64,000 nucleotides of DNA from contig NC_030384.2 of the NCBI RefSeq assembly GCF_001625215.2, positions 41,264,390-41,328,389 of the forward strand. The letters are read 5' to 3'. Numbering within the stretch: the stretch's first letter is position 1; every line of letters begins with the position of its first letter. A program made the translations under genes and the position numbers. This DNA comes from Daucus carota subsp. sativus (Eukaryota > Streptophyta > Magnoliopsida > Apiales > Apiaceae). The notes under the pieces were generated by a model. The model was not told the DNA's origin, did not search any database, and worked only from the letters and a program-made list of their open reading frames with translations. Of the stretch, positions 1 to 13,700 are shown in pieces.

Positions 1-91
1 ATTATAATATTAAAAGTTAGTTATAACCGGGTTAGATATGGGTTGGGGTGATGAAATTAGTAAATGAAGCGGAGTCACCTCCTCATGTACC

Positions 92-102
92 TGCTATAAA
101 TC
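92..102 (+). promoter_or_regulatory. TATA box of the MIR166 transcription unit
   Basis: CTATAAATC at about 94-102 is a good plant TATA box. A pyrimidine-rich stretch follows from about 105, typical of a plant Pol II leader, so transcription would start near 125-135. The miR166 hairpin begins about 200 nt further on. Inference from position and composition only. Confidence 0.5.
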
Positions 103-330
103 ACTCCCTCCCCCTCTTTTAGGGTTGTCCATCTTCATTCCCCTTTCTCTATTCCTCTTCTCCATCCCCTCCCCTCTCCAATATACACCTCCAATTCCCA
201 ACCTATCATCCTTACAATTGACACCCCTCCCTCCTTTTTCAGTTGTGATACCTTTCTCCGCAAAACGAATTAAACCCTCCCTTTTCCATTAGGGTTAGGG
301 ATATCCATATTCAACAAGAAGAAGATTAGT

Positions 331-477
331 GTTTGTGGGGGATGTTGGCTGGCTCGATGCATTCACTTTTGATCTTTCACAGCACCGATCATGTGATCTT
401 TCTGTACTGGATTTGATATATTTATATATGAATTATATCAAGTGACTGCATCGGACCAGGCTTCATTCCTCTCAAAC
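331..477 (+). ncRNA. MIR166: MIR166 microRNA precursor hairpin
   Basis: The 3' arm carries mature miR166 at 451-471, beginning TCGGACCAGGCTTCATTCC and ending TC. The 5' arm carries the star strand at 339-359, beginning GGGATGTTGGCTGGCTCGAT. The arms pair from GTTTG (331-335) with CAAAC (473-477) through to TGCATTCACT (358-367) with AGTGACTGCA (441-450). Mature and star form the expected duplex with 2-nt 3' overhangs and only a few mismatches or wobbles. The apical loop is AT-rich, about 70 nt. miR166 is known to guide cleavage of class III HD-ZIP transcripts (REVOLUTA, PHABULOSA, PHAVOLUTA), setting adaxial/abaxial and vascular patterning. The mature 3' end is CTC rather than the commoner CCC, a known type of isoform. 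The hairpin is intact and preceded by a TATA box, so it is probably a working locus. Confidence 0.95.
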
Positions 478-479
478 CA

Positions 480-3400
480 TTTCTTCCCCTCCTCTCCAAA
501 ATATTAATATTAATTCCGTTTGATCTGATTAATTAATTAATTACATTCAGTTTCTTTGTTTACTGTTGTGTGTATATATTTGTTAAATTATATGCGGTTA
601 TGTAATTTCATCAAGTTCTCTGGATCTAATTAATTTGATATCTTAATAATAAATCTGTAGATACAAAAAATATATGCGTACATAGACTCAATGATATAAT
701 AATGATTACAGCAATCTGCAGTGGAAGGCTGTACATGCATGTGGTTTGCCAAACGAACTTCACCGCTAAAATCCAACATGCCTTTATTTGTTGGTCATCT
801 ACAATTTGACTTTTGAGGACTCAAGTTGTATGTATCCTCTTGTATTTATGTGTATACTCTTTTTCAGAACATAATACCTATCGTAACATAAACGTTTGGA
901 TATTTCAAACCTTTAAAACATTCATTTGAAATCTACCATCTTGCTAGCTGCAATCTCCACGTCCATTTTAACTTTTGATCACTCAAATTGATTATATTTT
1001 AACTGAAATTTACTTGTATCTTAATTGAGAAAAAGAATAAAAATTATATCATTTTAGTCTATTTTACATAAAACTTTCAGATTTTAAAAATAATGAATAG
1101 ATAATCAATAATATTTAGTCAAAAATTGATCAATGTGACTCCTCGAAAATCAAAATGAAACAGAGGACTAGTTAATTACATCAATTATGAATTAACACGA
1201 GTTATGTGAGCGGTCCAATACATGTAATTTGACGATTAATTACGTTAATTATAATCGATGGGCAAAATTAACTTATTAATTAAGAGAGAATTTATTAAAA
1301 TTCAAATTCAGTTTGTTTTTTTTAAGAAAACTATTTAGGAATTGTGAAAATCATCTTATACATTTGTTTGGTCTAATATATGAAACAATTTTAAATGATA
1401 AATGAAAGTGATGTTCTTCAACGAAGCAAAGAAAGTGTAGTTATACATGAACATGAATTGGAAAAGTGGAGTCAATGAAGATAGGACCTAAATGCTGACC
1501 AAGTTTATGAGTAGGGTCCTTAAAGTTAAATCCAGACTCCAAAAGCTATATGCACAGATTTTCAACTACTCCTTGTACTCCTTTACATATTTAAATTCAT
1601 TTCAATTAATAGGAGTAATCTTGATTTCAGGGTGACTGAGCTTACGAACAACATCCCTATATTTCTCATTTCTGCTACTCTCCCTAGCCTAGCATTCTAC
1701 CAGTACATTGTACGTATATATAGTGCAAAATCGTAACTTCAGATCCGATTGTTTTATTGACGAGAGTAAATAGGAAACAAATAAATTACGTACTGCTATT
1801 GCAGTTGCCAATCAAAAACTTTAAAATATACTATTTTTTTGGAAAAAAAATACTTCAGTTAATGTTTCATTATACATGTCCATTTTTGAATAAATTACGT
1901 ATATTAGGAAAAACTAATATTTATAAAAAAAACTTTTATTTATTTATTATATTTATTGCATTGACCAATTATAATATATGAAATACATTTGATCTAGAAA
2001 ATATAATTTAGTAAAAGTTGTTGTATAAACCTCCTTGTATACACGGACTGCACTATTAAAAATTGAAATGGACAAGCAATATCAAAATATTTTTTTATTC
2101 TCCACGGTGTACATATATAATGAAACAAAGTGAGTACTAATTAAATTTAAGTATATACATTCCCTCATTCATATGCAGTATACACCATTGAAATTCAGTG
2201 TATGTGTATGAAAGTAGTAGAGTATAATGCGGGGAGTAGATGGTTAGGAGCACAGTAGTAGGTGGAATGGCGACAAATGATTTGGAGATGATTGAAAAGA
2301 AACAAGAGAAAAGCCCTAAGACCAACGGATGTGATGTGCTTGCAGTTGCCTACCTAGGCCTCACTTAAATGGATGGACCAATGTTCCCCTCTCTTCTTTT
2401 TACCCCTCTATATTTACTACTCGTACACTATTATTTAATCTACTGTTATTTTCTGTCATTGCGCGCATAGACTACAACTTATTACTCACTGTACACTGCT
2501 CAGTTTCATCTTTGACAAGCAGCTTGTAAATTTCAGGCACAGACTACTTCAGGTTTTCAAGTAATCTTGTATAATATGATGCCCGACTAGTTCTTAATAA
2601 TCGGAAATCGGAACTAACTGATAAATCATTCAGGATTTATCAAATATAATTTTTGACCAAATCACAATGTAATTAATCAATCCATAAAATAGTTTTTAAG
2701 AATTAATTTGAGACTAATCGGAATTTTTTCATTAAATCGGAGATTTTTCAAAAACACTGCTAACATGCAGTAATTTCTTATATTTATACTTTCTTTTTCC
2801 AGTTTTCTTACTAGTATTACTTACTGGTTGCAGTAGTCAGTGACATATATAGGAAAATAACCACCAGAAATGATAACAGGGAATCATACATGTAAGGTGA
2901 AGCATGCATTTAGACTTGAGATCGAGTAGTCCATGTACATGTAAAAGAGTTGAGCATTGCATTGAATGTTATCTGTTCAGGGGGACGAAACTGTTGCAAT
3001 GAATATTGAATGGGGAAACGTATGATATTAATAATGTGGTTGTGTTACAAGTTGTTGAAGTTTGGAAGCATATAATTAATTCACCACTGAATACTGATAC
3101 TACTGCCTAGCTAGCTGCTCATCATAAAACTCAGTGTAGTTGGTTGGTGTAATGACCAAAGATTCCATTTCATTTATTAACCTGATGCATATCAAGTTTA
3201 CAAGGAGGAGACAAACATGCATGTTGAGAGCTTTCATTTTGAGCGTTTAAATTAAGACAACTGAATAAGGCTGATCATTTTAATCACATTTTCAAAGATT
3301 TGTTTAATTTTACTACGCAAGATTATATAGATGGTGGTCAATGAAACATTTAGAAAATAACACATATACAAGATATATTTTAAAAGTTCTGGATGCATAT

Positions 3401-4218
3401 TATCTCCGGAAAATTATCATCATTTTAATCAATTTGTCTCCGATTTATTTGAACTTTTTACATATTTGTGTTTCAAGATGGATTTAGGACAAAAATACCA
3501 TCTATAATTTATTTGTGTTATCGTATTTTTTGGGGGGAAAGACTTATAAAATATTATTAACACTTAATGATCTCATGAATTCTTACTTTATACTCCCTCC
3601 ATGGCAAATACATGTCCATTTTGAAAAAATAAATTGTTACCACTTCAACCTTCAATGTAAATTTATATTTCTAAGATCAACCATATACCACATATTATGT
3701 TCAATTAATGATGGTTGAAAAATTTATTTTTGGTTGAAATATTATTTTATTTCCTAATTTATTCGTAAATGATATCACTCACACTTTCAACAATTATTAA
3801 TTATTAAATAATCAATTTTTCATTTTATGATATATGTATATATCGATTTAAAATCTTTCTTTTATTTGTTCATATTTTCCAGATGTACACAAAAAAAGAG
3901 CTTTTTTTCTTTGACATAATTTTATCATCTAAATATCCCTATTTATCTTAGCTATCCGATGATCACATGATAAATTTTTTTAAATAAAAGAATTACTTTG
4001 ACTCTTGAGATTCATCCAACCTTAAAAAAATGTTTATTATTTAACCTTTAACGCACAATTTATCCAAAACTCGACTTTAATTAGTTCCTTTGATTTGTCT
4101 TTAAGATTCATTATGTTTTTCATTAGAAACAGCACAAAGTTTTAGTGCTAAATATGAATTTATAAAGAATATATATCGGTGCATATTTTGTATGCCCGCA
4201 CGCCAAATTAACATATTA
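480..4218. other. Gene-free AT-rich intergenic DNA
   Basis: I see no coding sequence here. The two open frames over 60 codons (1757-1981 plus and 2137-2325 minus) are low-complexity and resemble no family I know. At 3593 there is a lone Stowaway-like end (CTCCCTCCATGGCAAATACA) after TA, with no matching right end nearby; it is a truncated MITE. The first few hundred bases probably include the rest of the MIR166 primary transcript. Confidence 0.6.
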
Positions 4219-4439
4219 CTCCTTCCCTGTTCGTTGTCATATTTGGTTTTGTGCTGGTTAAATTGACCAAAATTTAACTGAAATTTGTTGATATTTTATC
4301 AATTGATAAAATAGAAAAGATGTTATCGGAAATAAATTTTAATCTACTTAATTGTCAGTTTTTTAAAATAATGAAAGATAGTAACTTATAATCTTTGGTA
4401 ATGTGACAACTAAAAAGGACCGAGGAAGGACTGAGGGAG
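4219..4439. mobile_element. Stowaway-like MITE
   Basis: The element begins CTCCTTCCCTGTTCGTTGTC and ends in the inverted form GGACTGAGGGAG, flanked by TA on both sides (4217-4218 and 4440-4441). The inner arms also pair (GTCATATTTGG near the left end, a related inverted stretch on the right). It has no coding capacity. It sits about 300 bp beyond the PIP5K stop codon, where it could lie in or near that gene's 3' end. Confidence 0.8.
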
Positions 4440-4735
4440 TACCAAATCTATGCATTTCTGCACTGCACATCCATGTTCTTCTCTTAGGCACAAATAGAGC
4501 AATTTGCACCAAAACAGCATCCAACTGCTCTACACTACGCACGCACTATTAGCAAACTAAATATATGATTTCATATTGATGTGATATAATCTACATTGCT
4601 GTTACCTTTTTACTATACAGTTGCTAAAAGACTCCAAAGAAAGAAACAAAAGTAACTGTACCTCTAGTAATTTAAACCTGCGATAAGTAAAGCACTAATC
4701 AGAAGATGAAATAAACATAAACACAAAAGGCAAAA

Positions 4736-7700
4736 TCAAAGGCAGAAGCAGCAGACCTCTTCATTTTCAACAATAACCACCTCTTCATTTTCAACAAGAA
4801 TGACGCTCTCCAAAAAGTTTATTAATCGTCTTGAATAAAATTTGGGCTCAACAACGGAAATTGATGTTGAGTCGAACTGAATTGACTTGTATGCATGCTC
4901 AGCTTTTTTCTTTATGTTATATTCCTGCAATATATCAATAATACCAAGAAAGAGGATAACGTCATAAACTTCAAATAGTTCGACTTCAGCTGAATCAATG
5001 TTATCTCGCAGGAGCTTGCAACTTGCCCGAGCTGGCATGTTTACGCCTAGTTGCACCCGTAACCTATAGATATTGAAGCACATACTATCAGAACATGATA
5101 TGCAGCAATTCATCCATAATATTTGTTCACCACCACTTTATTAACTCAAAAAATACATCCATGATATCCAACCAAATACCAATCATCAGTTACTAGTGTG
5201 TAGGAAAACCAACAACTGTTAGATGACTAATTCCCTGAACCTTGAGGAGAAGGGGAATAGATGAATTATATATCATTGAAGACTCCCCTTACTTAATGCC
5301 CTTAATAGGAAAAGAGTGGATCACCATAGAAACCCAAAAGGGGCAAGAACTCATAACTAGAAAAACCATATTTAGAGTATAATGGGGGCATCAAGGTTTA
5401 AACAAAAATTCCCAACTAAATTAAGGGCTCTTGCAATAACCAGCCCTCCCCAGTATCTCCCCAAACCTGAACGTGTTGGAGAGGTCGCGATATAATTTAT
5501 AAACCATATTATAATTAACATTCACAGTATATATTATGTGGACATCGGGAAAAGCGCAATGGTCTAAAATAATCTCACGTCAGTAGATTAACAAAGACTT
5601 GATTGATGAACCAGAAGACTTCCGAATGAATGAAAGAATAGAGAATGAATACCACTCACAAAAATGCCAATTTAAATATCTCTTGTTTTGAAAAAACTCT
5701 TCTAATACATGATACTTTGTTTCAACAAAATAATTACATATGTGTACATTAGTAAACTAATGCTTCTATAGTAAATGTTTTGTAATTTAGGCAAGTAGCA
5801 TATAGCTGCTGTTGAGTTGCAGAGGTGCATTATATCACCTAGTAATTTACTAGCTTGTCTACACAACTACCAGTGCACTTTGTCCAAGTTTTGTTACAAT
5901 ACTTCTTTAACAGGATGGAAGCTATGAGAAGGTACCTTCCAGTATCAGGCAGAAGAAGATCTACTTCTCTATCACCCAAAGAAAATGCCCTCAGAGTATT
6001 TCCTCTTATGTGAGAACCTGGTGTTGTATTGACTATGTTGGGTTCATGTGTCACCAGCAGAAGACCTTTAGGAGGAACATATAGATCACCTGGTGAGGCT
6101 TTTCCTTAAAGAAAGCACATACACGCGACATGGTCAGACTGATGATGAAATAATTAAATGCCAGAAAGTGTATTCAGAAGAAAAGAGGGGGAAAAACATT
6201 TGGGATCTCCTATGAAGAAAATATCAGATACTTTTTTGAAGCATTTGAATAATTTATGTTGCTAACCACCATACACCATAATACATGCACGAACTTTAGC
6301 GGAGGAAAAGATAAATAGGCCACAATCAACTCGTAAACATTTCCCAAGTTCAACGTATAGCATAATCAGTTAAAACAGCTATATAATATCACCTACAAAA
6401 GCAAATTTAAAGTAATTCAGATGCTTTACATGAAAATCTAGGTCTCCTGCCATCCACAATCCTTCCTAAAACAAGTGGTAATATTATTTACCAGTTAGCC
6501 CATTGTCAACTTACCTATATACGAAATATGCTTCCTCATTTGCATTTTTGAGTCCTTAATAGGTAGTAACTTGGTACTCAAAGCTTAACCAAAAAAATGA
6601 ATAAATCTTCAGAAGCCCACATTTGTAAGCTTGGATACTTAAAGCTAAATGTACTATTTATTCACAACCACCGTTGAAAGATTTCAAGGGTGAATGTAAA
6701 ATATTTATCAATAAATAACTCTTCAAATTTCTGAGATTCTAGGAGAAGCAACTAAATGAATCACAAATCTTTGGTACTCCACTCCTCTTCACTCAAAACC
6801 CTAGACCTCTAAGAGCATCTTCAATGCAACACTAAAACACTAATATAGTGTAAGTTGCACTCTATTTGGTGTAAAACCAACTCCAATGCAACACTGTAGC
6901 AGTGCGAAATTTATATTGAATGTATATTTTTTACCTAATTTGGTGTCAAATATTTTTATTTGGCGTAAATTTTAGACTAAATTTGGTGTCTTTCAAAATT
7001 CCTAGTATACCCTCGTGTTTATCAAGACAACAAATTTATTCCTTCTATAAGCTATAATATATCATCACAAAACAAATTACTTGCACAAAAGTTAAAATAA
7101 AATGTCTCCTTAAAGACAAAAGATTCCCCTTTAGTGTAATATATAGTGTAATAGGTTGGAGTTGATTTCGTGGATAGTTTAATTTTTAAAACTTTTCACA
7201 CTATTTTGTTACAAAAAAAATTCTATGCGAACAGGATTCTCGCTGAAGCAAAAAAGTCCTACACTATGCTATCCCCAAATTTATTTTGTTGATAATGTTC
7301 ATCATCGATTTGTATATGATTAGAAAAAAAGACAAAACAACCATCACTTTGAGTGATACAGCTTGCACCAGTAGCATGCTAGTTTCAGACAATTTCTAAT
7401 TTACTAATTTTTTAAAAACCATACATTACAATAATACATACCCAATTCAAAAATCTTTTAGAGTGTGCCTTCGCAATCTTTTACCTAGTCAAAAGTTATA
7501 TGTAGACCATTTGTATGTTAGCCCCGTTAGGCCACTGCAATATGTAGTGCAGAACAATGTATTTCTGACTTGTCTAATATTACGCAAAATTGCAGAACAA
7601 TAAACTGAAAAAATGCAGAACAACGAAAAACAAGTTCATCCCGGTCATTGAAAAAATTCGTAAAAGGAATCGAAGGTCTCAAAGAACAGATTATAAGTGG

Positions 7701-10700
7701 ATGTAGGTGTAACACATACAGTTTATATAAATACAAATCTTACTATTGTAGTGCATAGTGCGAGACAATGCATTTAAGAAGTATGTGGTCTAACTTTAAA
7801 TTCTAATTCTAAAGGGTCTAATAATTTAGTAATCTACAGTTAACACAAATCTCTATCCCTACAGTAGTATCTCTCATAATTTAATCAGGATACTGTCACT
7901 TGCTACACAGAAACTTTGGGTCAGATTTAAGCCATGCATGGAACAGACTTACAAATCACGCAATTATCAAATTGGCACTCAAACTACCAATAATGTAAGA
8001 ACTAACCACAAGTTCAAGTTAAAAATTTACCGCTACCAGCAGAAGTATTCTCAGGCCCTTGTAACAAGTCTTGTGATTCTTGGAGGGGTTTCAAATGCTT
8101 AGGAGCTCGAAAATGTAGTCCCAGCAGAAGACTGTAATCAATTATCTGTTGAGACTCTAGGAACATGCAATCAAGATAGATTTGTCTGCAAAAGAGCAAG
8201 GAAAAAAATTTACCCCTTGGTAATAGATGAAATGGTCTTTCTAATGTGTGCCCAAGGGCACACAATAAGCACCAACTCCCATGAATATGGCTTATTTTTA
8301 TTGGTAAAACTAAAAGCAAATCCAAGCAAGAAAGATGTGATAAGAAAGGTAGCAAAATATCCACCAATGTATAACCAAATCCATATTATATCTGCATCAT
8401 CCTCATATGTAGTTTCTATACCTTCTCAAAGGCCTATTGTTGATCCACCATCTATCCCTGCCCCTCCCCCCGGCCCGAGAGACTGTAAAGAAGGTATATC
8501 GGCTCAACACTCGGACATATTAAAAGAAGTCATGAGCTCCAGAAAGGAGAGGAACTCAAACAAAGATACCTGTGAATGGTACTGCTACTTTAAAGCCTAG
8601 GGCTAATAGCAAGACAGAGAGATTCTTGGTGTGGAGAGATGTCCTGTACTCTATTTTTATCCTAATAGCCAGCCCCATCCACTTTCAGATTCTAGTTACC
8701 ATCAGATTGAATAAAAGGGATGACCAGCAGAATATAAATCAAAAAAATCAATCAAACTAAAAAAACTTAATGTATCCTGATTGCAGAGGAGAGGTTAATA
8801 TGTAAGCTTAGCTTACCTCTACAAGGTAAAAGTACAAAGACTATTACCGCAGAAAACCTTGGCTCAAAACACAGGACATAAATAAACTCAATTGCAAGAG
8901 CATTAATAAATGATGAGATAATAAATATCAATCAGAGAATGATATGCCCTAGATAATATGATAATAATATTACTCTTAAGGCCTAAAACACTGAAAAACA
9001 AACAAACAAACACAGCATAAAAAAGAATTACTGTTACACCGAAACAAATCTAACAAAGAAACTATAAGCCTGAAAACACCCTAAACCAACAAAACTCCTT
9101 GTACCCCGACACAAAGTCTTAACCCTACTAGAAAATCAACTACAAATTAATACTAAACAGTATTTACAATGTAAAATCTTACTATTAGTGATATTACATG
9201 CACTTTCCATTTAAGTTGCGAATTGAAAGTGATCTGCAAAATGTCAGGTGAAATCGGTGCTTCTCAGGTTGTTTTATTATTAACTTACTAAGGTACTACA
9301 AGTAAGTGCTAGGAATTGTGTTTCATTATATATTAACATGTAACGAAAGTTCAATTCTAAATGTGGCAGTTCAACTGAAAGTTCGAGTAATTTATGCGAA
9401 TATTGGAAATACATGTACCAGTGTGGGAACAGGTTAACAACTAGAATGAGCACCGTATTTTCAGACCATACACTGCATGTGCGTGTGTCTCCATATTTTG
9501 AAACCGATAACTACATTTAATTATTACACAGTATCAGATAGATACTAGCATATAGTGTATATTCTAGTCCACTACCTGTTTGTATGTGTTGGAAGGCAAA
9601 TCAGAAACAAATACTTACTTGAAAAGTGACTCACGCAACAATCTGTCCATGTAGAACTCATATTGTAGATCCCGGTCCTTTAATGTGGTATTTGCAGCTA
9701 TGTGATCTTTATTTGTGACTCTTCCTTGACATGAACCCTTCAAATCATAACGATGATGAATTCGCAACTCAGTTCGCAACATGTTCCCCATGACAACAAA
9801 GCGTACCTTGTAAAAATGTATAAGATCAAATAAGGAATGATAAATCACAAGGCTTACTCACAAACAAAAAAAGACAGAGAGATAGTCCAAGTCAGCAGAT
9901 ACCTTCTTCCCACATTTCCATTTTATCCTGTGTACTCCAAAAAACTTAGTTATAAGGGTGTTGTCATGCTCTTTTACATAATCATAGTAATTCGGAAGCA
10001 TCTTTAGCAAAACCTAAGAAAAAGTGACAGAAGAGGGGGAAAAATGAGATACCTAAACTTTCAAGAAAATATATATAGTAAAGACCATGTGTAGTATTTT
10101 TGGATTAGTCCCAGGTCAGATACAATATGGCATCCAAATTGGCGTATTGTTAAAAGAAACGTTAATAAAATCTTCTTGCCAACAACGTTTGTCTTTAAAA
10201 CTATTTTATCAGGAAAACAAAGCAACTAGGATGCCAATAGAACAAACACCAATATTACTGGGAACCTATGGATGTGTTACATTTGTACCCAAGCCTTTAG
10301 ACATAATATAATGTTGCTATTGCATACTATTAATACTTAAAGATCAAAGAAGTAATCATAGAGTGTATTGGAGTCTCATATATGATAATTATCATTAATA
10401 ATTCATGACTAGGTCGAAGGGGATATTCCCATTCTATTTGGGCCACTTGGGGAAGTCTTTTAATTCTTCAACAGAAGCGTTACTAAAGATCACATATCCC
10501 ACAGATCTATTGAATGAGGAGTGTTACTTAAATCTCTAACTAAAAAGTAACCACATTACAAAGAGCATGCAAATATACAACAAAATACACCAATGGACTG
10601 AAATAAGCAGTGACAATGCTACGGCGGTATCAACTCTCTTCAGTGGGAGGTTTAGGCATTCAAGTTCCTGTACGACAAAAAGGTTGTGTACCTATAGGGG

Positions 10701-13700
10701 AAGGGCCCCTCTTAAAAGCTCCACTGACTATTCAGTAATCAGTATATATATATACACCAATGCTCCATTTAATCTGAAGGTATGCACTGAAAATTTGAGC
10801 GAAATTAAAGGGTGGGGCAATGATGTGAGAGGGAAGAGAGGAGAAATATAATAAAAGAGTACACATTAAGCTCTAGTTCAAAATTTGTACGAATGAATCG
10901 AAGAATGAAAAGAACAACTATTTTTTAAAAAAATTTAGCAGAAACTACATTTTAGTCCTTCCAAATTTTATTTCTTCTTACCAACCGTGATGCAAGAATC
11001 ACAAGGATTTCATGTCACGGCATCAATAACCTCACCGATATCATCCAAAAAAAGTTACTCTGAGTGACCCTTGCTCTAATATTCAAGATAACTCTAATCT
11101 TCAAGTCAACCATGCCAATGCACATGAAACACAGGATTATTACATTTATTGATTCAACTATAAAAGAAATTGCGTGTAAAACCACTTATATTATGCAAGA
11201 ATCTAGTCTAACACAGCACCTCACAAGATCCTGAGGCCAACTTCGGAAGATGGACTTACAGTTGTAATCGGCAGCCGACTTCTAAGAAGTAGCATGAAAA
11301 AGATATATTTCAAGAAAGTTAAAACCTTGACTATTCAGTACTTTGTGGTTTATCAGATGTTTTCAAGGAACCACTGGTATAAACATTATTAAACCTGAGT
11401 AGGGGGTACGTGACTAAAGGATTATAGATTTAAGTAATCTAAGCTAGTAAGTTTACGAAAACAAGACTGAGAGCAAGTACTTAGCTAGGAAGCATGAGTG
11501 CGGGTGCGTGATACGGAGATACAGGAATTTGGTAAAATCAAAAATATGGGGATACGGGTGCAGGGGATACGGCAAATATTAAAAATATTATATATGTGTG
11601 TGTGTGCGCGTATTACACACACTCACCAATTATACACGTATACCTGAGTGCAGAGATCTACAAATTATATAAACACACGAGCATATTTATATACAACTCA
11701 TATACACACAGATATATATTATTTTGTTTATATTGACTAATTAACCTTTTTTAATTGTGTAAATTAAAGGTTTTTTTCAAAAAAAGTTGCTGGAAATTAC
11801 GAAAATTGCCATTCTGACATATCCCCACACCCCCATTTACGCATTCCTGTCTCTGACGTCACTAATACACCACGTGGTGTATCCCGCCGCACCCCGCACT
11901 GCGAAGTATCCCATACGCAGTTCTTCACCCAGGTGAAGTATCCCTGCTTTCTAGATACTAACATTGGAAAAGGTTACAGCCTATAACTCGGTAGAATGGT
12001 CTTATACCTTTGATTTATATTGAACTAGTGTAGGAATCAGATTTTGCATACAGGGCGACAACTATGAGTAAACATAAAATATGCTATTCAATTCTAATGT
12101 ATATTTACTTAAGTTCGAACCTCTAGTTCAGATCTCTTTAATGTTTTGATGACAAATTTATCATCATGAGAAACATAGAAGATGCTGCCACTTTTTCCAG
12201 AAGAAGAGTGTTCTCTCAGACCATTATCGCCACAAATAGATATCATGTACTCAGCAGCATCTAGCTTGAACATATCCCTCAAATTCCTGCCAAATTGCAA
12301 ATTTATATAGCATTATAAAACATAAAAGGGTAAGAAAAATAAATATAAATGAGGGATCTTGCAATTGCTGCGAGCCTGCAACCATCCACCAAAGAAGGTA
12401 AGCGGCACCTTTATGGGGAATCTTTTAAAACTTGGAACTTACCGTGAATGCCTAGACAATTTTTCTGATCTATGAAGAGAAGTACATAACTCAAGACTAA
12501 TTGACTGCCTCTACCATATGTAGCTTCTATGCTTGAGTTTTGTTATTGACCGTTTATTATACGATGACCTCTTGCACATTATATTGACATCAACATTAAA
12601 TAATGTAATTAATCATATCCTGTACATATAACAAAGCAAAATTGATACACTGGCTGCAAAATGATGCCTACTTTTTCATCTTAATAAGATTAAGCAACAA
12701 GTACTCATTTGCCTTGATTGAGGATGTAGTCTCCTGACTGTATTTTGTCAAGAACAGTGTTTTCTCTGCATGTCCAATGTCTTCAAGAAATTATTAACAA
12801 TTTTGTACATTGCTTGATTCTTATTAAATTCGTTTCAATTGATTGAATGACTGAGTAATTGCACAGGTGTAGAAAAAGGTAGAATCGATATTTTATATTC
12901 CCAGCCCTGTGTACATATTTTTAACATCGAAATGGCTACTTCTTAGCAAATGTAGCACATATTGCATCCTCTTGACTGTTTTCCCTGGAAATGAACAGAT
13001 AACGTTTAAACACGCAGGGAATCTTGGTCTGAACAAGTAATAATATTGCTACATTCTCCCAAACAGTCAATCAGCTATAAAATTCTATTTAAATTTCGAC
13101 AAACCATTTTTTTCAGATGGGATTAATTCTGAGAAGTTGGAGTACTAGAATAACTGATTGAACCCCATGATGGTACACGGAATCGCATGTGGTGAATCCC
13201 GGGTCACATCCAATTAGCACCAATCCCTGCTAGCGATAGGGAGAATAAGAGAAGAATTTTGTCACAGTTGGAGGCCTATGCAAGATTTCTTAGAGGCAGA
13301 AAAAAGAGAAGAAGATTCTAGCAAAATCCTTCAAACACTCACAGCAGCAACGACTGTCACATTGGTGAATGTACCACGTTATAGAAGATCAGCTCCAAGT
13401 GATTCCCTAATCTCTCATATGAAATACTCCTAATCTTGGTAACTAGGGTGCCATTCAAGCTAAGACCACAGTGAAGATCATATCCAGCTCCAATATGGCC
13501 ATCTTCATTCCAATATTTCAGTTATTGGCAGGAACGGTTCTGAATTAAGGCAAAATGCGAGGCAAAGCGCCATGGTGTTCTATTGATTGACCAGAAGGCG
13601 AAAGGCAAGACATTGCCTTATCAAGGATAAGCGTTCAGTCTTCCATACATATTATTTAAGAACACATGTAGAAATATTTCTACCACAATTTAAATTAATG

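Noticed and set aside
2137..2325. 62-codon minus-strand frame between MIR166 and PIP5K
   Set aside because: Low-complexity, no family resemblance, no promoter or splice context.
8217..8760. Open frames on the plus strand (127 and 62 codons)
   Set aside because: They lie across a PIP5K exon and its introns on the opposite strand, with no recognisable domain.
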